This document shows positions 23,501-25,920 of a DNA stretch of 25,920 bases, in pieces. A program made the translations under genes and the position numbers. The notes under the pieces are model-generated. The model worked only from the letters and a program-made list of their open reading frames with translations. It made no database searches and was not told the DNA's origin. The stretch is from a virus. The stretch lies in the IMG/VR virus record IMGVR_UViG_3300044682_000169, positions 1-25,920 of that record. The stretch is one strand, 5' to 3'. How positions within the stretch are numbered: the stretch's first letter is position 1; each line of letters opens with the position of its first letter.

Positions 23501-23607
23501 CGGCGGTCAACAACGCGACGGGCGTTGTGACTCTTGCCACAGCCACCATCGGTAACGTGCCGTCGGGCACGAGCGTCGCCTTCACGTCCACGGCGCCGGC
23601 GGTTTAG
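20527..23607 (+). CDS. Tail spike with Sec signal peptide, ending at an in-frame TAG
   Basis: As read to the TAG at 23605-23607 the product has 1026 residues. Residues 1-19 form a clear Sec signal peptide: Arg3, a hydrophobic run (ILAAAAMVLLAGS) and AAA before Gln20. A fibre motif follows (VGDSSNAAATTSWV, about 32-45). A first pectate-lyase-like beta-helix starts near residue 79 (TTFNVLDYGAVADGVTD). Tandem repeats span about 499-625. A second beta-helix start lies near 639 (DYLSGKDCGMALDGTTDDEG), and a strand-rich domain ends at the TAG. AAAGG at 20516-20520 supports the ATG; an earlier in-frame start would bury the signal peptide. Beyond the TAG the same frame stays open for 184 codons (listed separately), so this may be a truncated gene or one read through. 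Confidence 0.7.
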   Translation: MQRILAAAAMVLLAGSAAAQTLPSPQFANPPVGDSSNAAATTSWVRSQGFSTGSADVGTTPVLIPGSTVARTVVQRAATTFNVLDYGAVADGVTDLAPALNAIAAQMPANTSNEVLIPAGNYALKSPVVFNGVAPIMEGQGFTAGPNANGASGTWITISGTGYTPILFESTNARGAQIRDIAFSEVQPAPAAGWTPAPYDYVIRVQNALGQVTIDNVLMSGVTQGLYADNSGRIDVKKLDGQFFKSAVELDDCLDIPHIGELHAWSYSTSNAAVIAYQEANENTLILHRVDGIFVDDLFSLAAHAAVYITNNATGNNPGTLTKGYFSNLYADFVTYGVWIDSSAGVTAQFANVTTQNNDQTAPGSTLAGGRGLYVTGNTVGLQIDHWRSNIVAGAAIDLEGYGANIRVGSLWANTFGTPGSGTPAVMNATTGSNPPNTIQIDHSWLQGVAPLYLFAGSNGGQEQPVLMNAAGDDANSPRAYSVRAGASPSVAAIGSDANINLSLNGKGTSGVQLQSSGQTVLRVDGLNSGTDDMLFRSGAGTINLIAEGGDTSIDDYLIAKGTSGGVRLQANGSTSFRTDNPSAVADDLLVRPGSGTMSLTAEGADTNVNVVVNAKGSGKFEAPVIPTGGTVVRLLSDTLGDYLSGKDCGMALDGTTDDEGALQTCLNNVVQGQVLFVPPGLIHLGGVPNNLRNAIVRLSGNTYGNNGSPGTVITEIAPDTLTESYLPSATSEVKFAGKKNSLAEPSPVVRIDGLFNAQGTTTTNTVNALQVNCSVNAPAAVGSNSTDYVWCQNNTVTDNGTGGAQDVAYAANILRPAGTSAGRNNTWAIYGMNSDQGGQGYGSPYFSGGQTTELDYQANGLDNSTTGSNGINGVRMVAHLGGGRWPGQPNYPVQIGNLLVLTTGGYNIGCQHPGCALPDFVNHAINVNSEWAISGIDFTQGQPLSTTLATAADQGGAGTALQFSVAANPLVTVMAGMQVAGTNIPSGDIVSAVNNATGVVTLATATIGNVPSGTSVAFTSTAPAV
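22021..22395 (+). repeat. Degenerate tandem repeats in the spike
   Basis: About two and a half copies of a ~55-residue unit. Matching pieces are NINLSLNGKGTSGVQLQ, TINLIAEGGDTSIDDYLIAK and TMSLTAEGADTNVNVVVNAK, each preceded or followed by a Gly/Ser-rich turn and a segment such as DDMLFRSGAG or DDLLVRPGSG. The last copy passes into GSGKFEAPV, a motif common in phage fibres. They link the two beta-helix modules. Confidence 0.6.
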
Positions 23608-24162
23608 CTTGGGACCGGGCAGAGCATCTGCCTGCAGCAGGGCGCCGGCGGCTGCATCGCCTTCGATGCAGCCAACGGCGCCGTGCAAGCGAACGTGCCT
23701 TTGGAGGTACCCGGCGGTTCACGCGTTATTGGAGCCTCTCCTGGAGCCGGCTTTGCTCGCAGCGGCACCTATGTGCTGGAAGCGGTGACCAGCAGCACAG
23801 GGACTGCGCGACTGACAAGCAATGGCGCTGCGCCCGGCAGTAGCAACTGCATCAATCCACCAGCGAATGTCGCAATGGACATGTTCATCGAGGTCGTCGG
23901 CATCGATACCTCCAACGCGGGCAACGTGGCGCGCTATCGGCTGCTTGATGGCCTGCTTTACAGGGGCGCCACTGCCGCGGCGACGCAGGTGGTCAACGGC
24001 GCGAGCAATGCCCCGCCGAACGGCAGCATCGGCAGCGGGAGCGCGGCCGCGTTCACGACTGTTGCCGACACGACCAACGGCTGCCTTGCTTTGTCCGTCA
24101 CGCCCCCCAACGGGGACGCCTGGCACTGGGCGGCGCGCGTCCGAACGACCGAAGTGCAATGA
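23608..24162 (+). pseudogene. C-terminal part of the tail spike, beyond the TAG
   Basis: The 184 codons after the TAG are in the same frame as the spike and read as protein throughout: LGTGQSICLQQGAGGCIAFD, PLEVPGGSRVIGASPGAG, NVAMDMFIEVVGIDTSNAGN, ARYRLLDGLLYRGATAAATQ and a final GDAWHWAARVRTTEVQ, a typical fibre ending. There is no independent start: the first ATG is at 23875, deep inside, and the GTG at 23683 has no ribosome binding site. The frame ends in an ATGA overlap with the holin gene, the same coupling used elsewhere in this operon. This is therefore the original C-terminus of the spike, either disconnected by a single-base nonsense change or made by stop-codon readthrough. With readthrough the spike would have about 1211 residues. 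Confidence 0.75.
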
Positions 24163-24461
24163 AGCCGCCCGTGCAGCCTCCCCCGTCGGCGACCGAGCGG
24201 GCGATCGCGAGCCTGGTCGACGACATGACGCCGCTCAGCTTCGTGGAGCGGGTAGCGCGGCTGGAAGAGCGCATGACGACCCTCGTCACCATGCTGGATG
24301 AGATCCGCCGCGACCAGAAGGAGTTCGCGGAGATCGTCGCCCGCGCCTCCGGCGGGTTTCGAGTGCTGCTGCTGCTGGGCGGTCTTGCGGGGCTCGTTGG
24401 CGCGCTGCGGAACATGATGTCGTGGACAAACACGTTGTTCTCCTCCAACCACGGGAACTGA
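24159..24461 (+). CDS. Putative holin (one membrane segment)
   Basis: A 100-residue protein directly before the endolysin gene. Residues 28-62 are charged and likely coiled-coil (FVERVARLEERMTTLVTMLD). One hydrophobic segment spans about residues 67-83 (FRVLLLLGGLAGLVGAL). Short charged or polar ends complete it. Holins form the inner-membrane holes that release endolysin, and their genes usually sit next to the endolysin gene. One segment and a long N-terminal soluble part fit class III-like holins or anti-holins, and a membrane tether for the lysis complex is also possible. Its ATG overlaps the stop of the spike frame (ATGA). Confidence 0.6.
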   Translation: MKPPVQPPPSATERAIASLVDDMTPLSFVERVARLEERMTTLVTMLDEIRRDQKEFAEIVARASGGFRVLLLLGGLAGLVGALRNMMSWTNTLFSSNHGN

Positions 24462-24464
24462 AAG

Positions 24465-25001
24465 ATGGACCTGTTTCAGCAGGCGTTCGCCGTGGTGGTT
24501 GGTCACGAGGGCGCCTACGACGTGACACGCGCGGATCCGGGCAATTGGACGGGCGGGCGGGTTGGCGAGGGCAGACTGCTCGGGACGAAATACGGACTCT
24601 CCGCGGCTAGCTATCCGGACCTGCATATTGCCGCGCTAAGTCTCGAAGATGCGCAGGCGATCTACCGCCGCGACTATTGGGACCGGATGAGCGCAGACCG
24701 CCTTCCGCCGGCGCTCGCACTGTTGATGCTAGATGCGGGCATCAACAATGGCGTCTCGCGCGCCTCGTGCTGGCTGCAGAGCATCGTAGGCGCCGAAATC
24801 GACGGGCGCATCGGCGACAAGAGCGTCGCCGCAGCGGCCGCTTACGTGGCGGCGCACGGTGCCGCCGCACTTTGCGTCGAGCTGCTGGCACAACGGCTGA
24901 TCTTCATGGCCGGGCTGCCGACGTGGCCGATCTTCGGCCTCGGTTGGGGTCGACGACTCTGTGCGCTTCCGTATCAATCATTGGCCTTCGGAGTGCAATA
25001 A
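24465..25001 (+). CDS. Endolysin, glycoside hydrolase family 108
   Basis: A 178-residue peptidoglycan-degrading enzyme. The N-terminal catalytic motif is present, with the family's catalytic glutamate candidate E15 in GHEGAYDVTRADPGNWTGG, followed by LLGTKYGLSAASYPD. The helical core contains AQAIYRRDYWDRMSADRLPP and LALLMLDAGINNGVSRASCW, highly characteristic of GH108. The C-terminal part has IVGAEIDGRIGDKSVAAAAA, the small peptidoglycan-binding subdomain seen in this family. There is no signal peptide, so export depends on the preceding holin-like protein. The gene starts 3 bases after the holin stop, forming a lysis pair. Confidence 0.9.
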   Translation: MDLFQQAFAVVVGHEGAYDVTRADPGNWTGGRVGEGRLLGTKYGLSAASYPDLHIAALSLEDAQAIYRRDYWDRMSADRLPPALALLMLDAGINNGVSRASCWLQSIVGAEIDGRIGDKSVAAAAAYVAAHGAAALCVELLAQRLIFMAGLPTWPIFGLGWGRRLCALPYQSLAFGVQ

Positions 25002-25002
25002 A

Positions 25003-25920
25003 ATGCGCGCAGACCAGCTTTACGTCGTGACCGCGATCGCTAATCCACTACTTTGGCGGAGCCGCGGGACGCTATATCGCTTGTTCGAGCAGCATATGCT
25101 CGACAGCGGCGTCGACTTGACCGTCGTGGAGTGCGCCTATGGCGATCGTCCGTTCGAGTTTGGCGGCGCGCCGAGTGTCCGGCACATTCCGGTTCGGGCG
25201 CGGACCATGGTGTGGGTCAAGGAAAATCTGATTAATCTCGGCATTGCCCGCCTGCCGGATCAGGCGAAGTACATTGCCTGGATTGATGCCGACGTGACGT
25301 TTCGCCGCGCCGATTGGGCGGCGGCCACGGTGGATGCGCTGCAGTTCTATGACGTTCTGCAGCCCTGGTCGGACTGCTACGATCTCGGGCCGCGCGGGGA
25401 GCACATGCAACTGCACCGCAGCTTCTGCCGGCAGTGGCGGGACGGGAAGCCGATCGGCAATCCTTATGCGACGTTTGCGCACCCGGGCTATGCCTGGGCT
25501 GCGACGCGCCAGGCGCTGGAGTGGCTCGGGGGGCTGGTTGAGACCGCGGCCCTAGGTGCGGCCGATCACCATATGGCAATGGCCTTGATCGGCCGCGTTG
25601 CAGGCAGCGTCCCGAGCGCGCTGAAGCATCCGTATTTGCGTCCTCTTCACGCCTGGCAGCAACGGGCGGCACATCATGTTGCCGGGAACATCGGAGTGCT
25701 TGATGGCACGATCGAGCACGGCTGGCACGGCCAGAAGAAGCTGAGGCGTTATGTGGAGCGGTGGGACGTGCTGGCCGAGCACGACTTCGACCCTGAAACC
25801 GATCTTCGCCGCAATACTCACGGAGTGCTGGAACTGGCCGGCAACAAACCCGCCATGCGCCGCGCTATTGAGGCGTACTTCCGCCAGCGCGACGAAGATG
25901 CCAACTCGATGGAGGCGTGA
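25003..25920 (+). CDS. Glycosyltransferase-like protein
   Basis: A 305-residue protein. The N-terminal half resembles a GT-A fold: LYVVTAIANPLLWRSRGTLY at the nucleotide-sugar side, then YIAWIDADVTFRRADW, where D95-A-D97 is a plausible DxD metal-binding motif. Further along are FAHPGYAWAATRQALEWLGG and the acidic/His-containing AADHHMAMALIGR, and a C-terminal HGWHGQKKLRRYVERWDVLA. No membrane segment or signal peptide is visible, so it would act in the cytoplasm. It starts one base after the endolysin stop, so it is expressed with the late genes. The substrate is unknown: it could glycosylate a virion protein or modify host surface sugars. I chose ATG 25003; an in-frame ATG at 24961 lies inside the endolysin gene and is less likely. 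Confidence 0.6.
   Translation: MRADQLYVVTAIANPLLWRSRGTLYRLFEQHMLDSGVDLTVVECAYGDRPFEFGGAPSVRHIPVRARTMVWVKENLINLGIARLPDQAKYIAWIDADVTFRRADWAAATVDALQFYDVLQPWSDCYDLGPRGEHMQLHRSFCRQWRDGKPIGNPYATFAHPGYAWAATRQALEWLGGLVETAALGAADHHMAMALIGRVAGSVPSALKHPYLRPLHAWQQRAAHHVAGNIGVLDGTIEHGWHGQKKLRRYVERWDVLAEHDFDPETDLRRNTHGVLELAGNKPAMRRAIEAYFRQRDEDANSMEA

Noticed and set aside
23605-23607. General reassignment of TAG as a sense codon in this genome
   Set aside because: The scaffold-like gene at 3266-3649 ends with TAG just before the capsid start and no extended frame makes sense there, so TAG is used as a stop.
15373-24162. Diversity-generating retroelement acting on the fibre genes
   Set aside because: No reverse transcriptase gene and no template/variable repeat pair with A-specific differences are visible in this window.
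1-25920. CRISPR arrays, tRNA genes, insertion sequences or att sites
   Set aside because: I looked for regular spaced repeats, cloverleaf-like sequences, transposase genes and direct repeats at the edges and saw none I could support.

Overview
The window is one uninterrupted late (virion) gene block of a contractile-tailed, myovirus-like phage or prophage. All 25 intact coding regions are on the + strand, most overlapping by 1-4 bases (ATGA or TGATG junctions) or separated by fewer than 60 bases. The DNA is very GC-rich with strongly GC-biased third codon positions. That, together with the style of the proteins, suggests a GC-rich alphaproteobacterial host, possibly Acetobacteraceae. The host assignment is inference: no host gene, integrase, repressor, tRNA or att site is visible, so an integrated prophage, a free phage and a domesticated particle cannot be told apart.

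Layout. Positions 1-486 have no convincing gene, but contain a good sigma70-type promoter (389-418) with an inverted repeat in its spacer, just ahead of the large terminase. Positions 487-6876 are packaging, head and neck: terminase large subunit, SPP1-gp6-like portal, small scaffold-like protein, major capsid protein and three connector/neck proteins. Positions 6888-10671 are tail shaft: a small pre-sheath protein, tail sheath, tail tube, a tail-assembly chaperone with a textbook -1 frameshift signal, and an unusually short, proline-rich protein in the tape-measure slot. Positions 10673-15285 are a Mu/P2-type baseplate in canonical order: N-like hub protein, LysM (X), D, V spike, W/gp25, J, I. 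Positions 15373-24162 are a large receptor-binding region: a glycine-rich fibre, two small accessory proteins, a 1010-residue fibre and a second spike that begins with a Sec signal peptide and is interrupted near its end by an in-frame TAG. Positions 24159-25001 are a holin-like plus GH108 endolysin lysis pair. A glycosyltransferase-like gene (25003-25920) closes the window.

Together these genes would fill a capsid through terminase and portal, attach a contractile tail through the neck, and drive sheath contraction through the baseplate after fibres or spikes recognise a surface glycan. The holin and endolysin would then release particles, and the glycosyltransferase may modify the host surface or a virion protein. 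No small terminase or recognisable prohead protease is present.

Most notable observations: (1) A_AAA_AAC followed five bases later by a perfect 10-bp stem in the tail chaperone gene; (2) a tail spike with a Sec signal peptide; (3) a TAG splitting that spike, with the reading frame preserved for 184 more codons into the ATGA junction of the holin gene; (4) a short Pro-rich protein where a long helical tape measure is expected; (5) flagellar-hook-IN-like modules inside a phage fibre.
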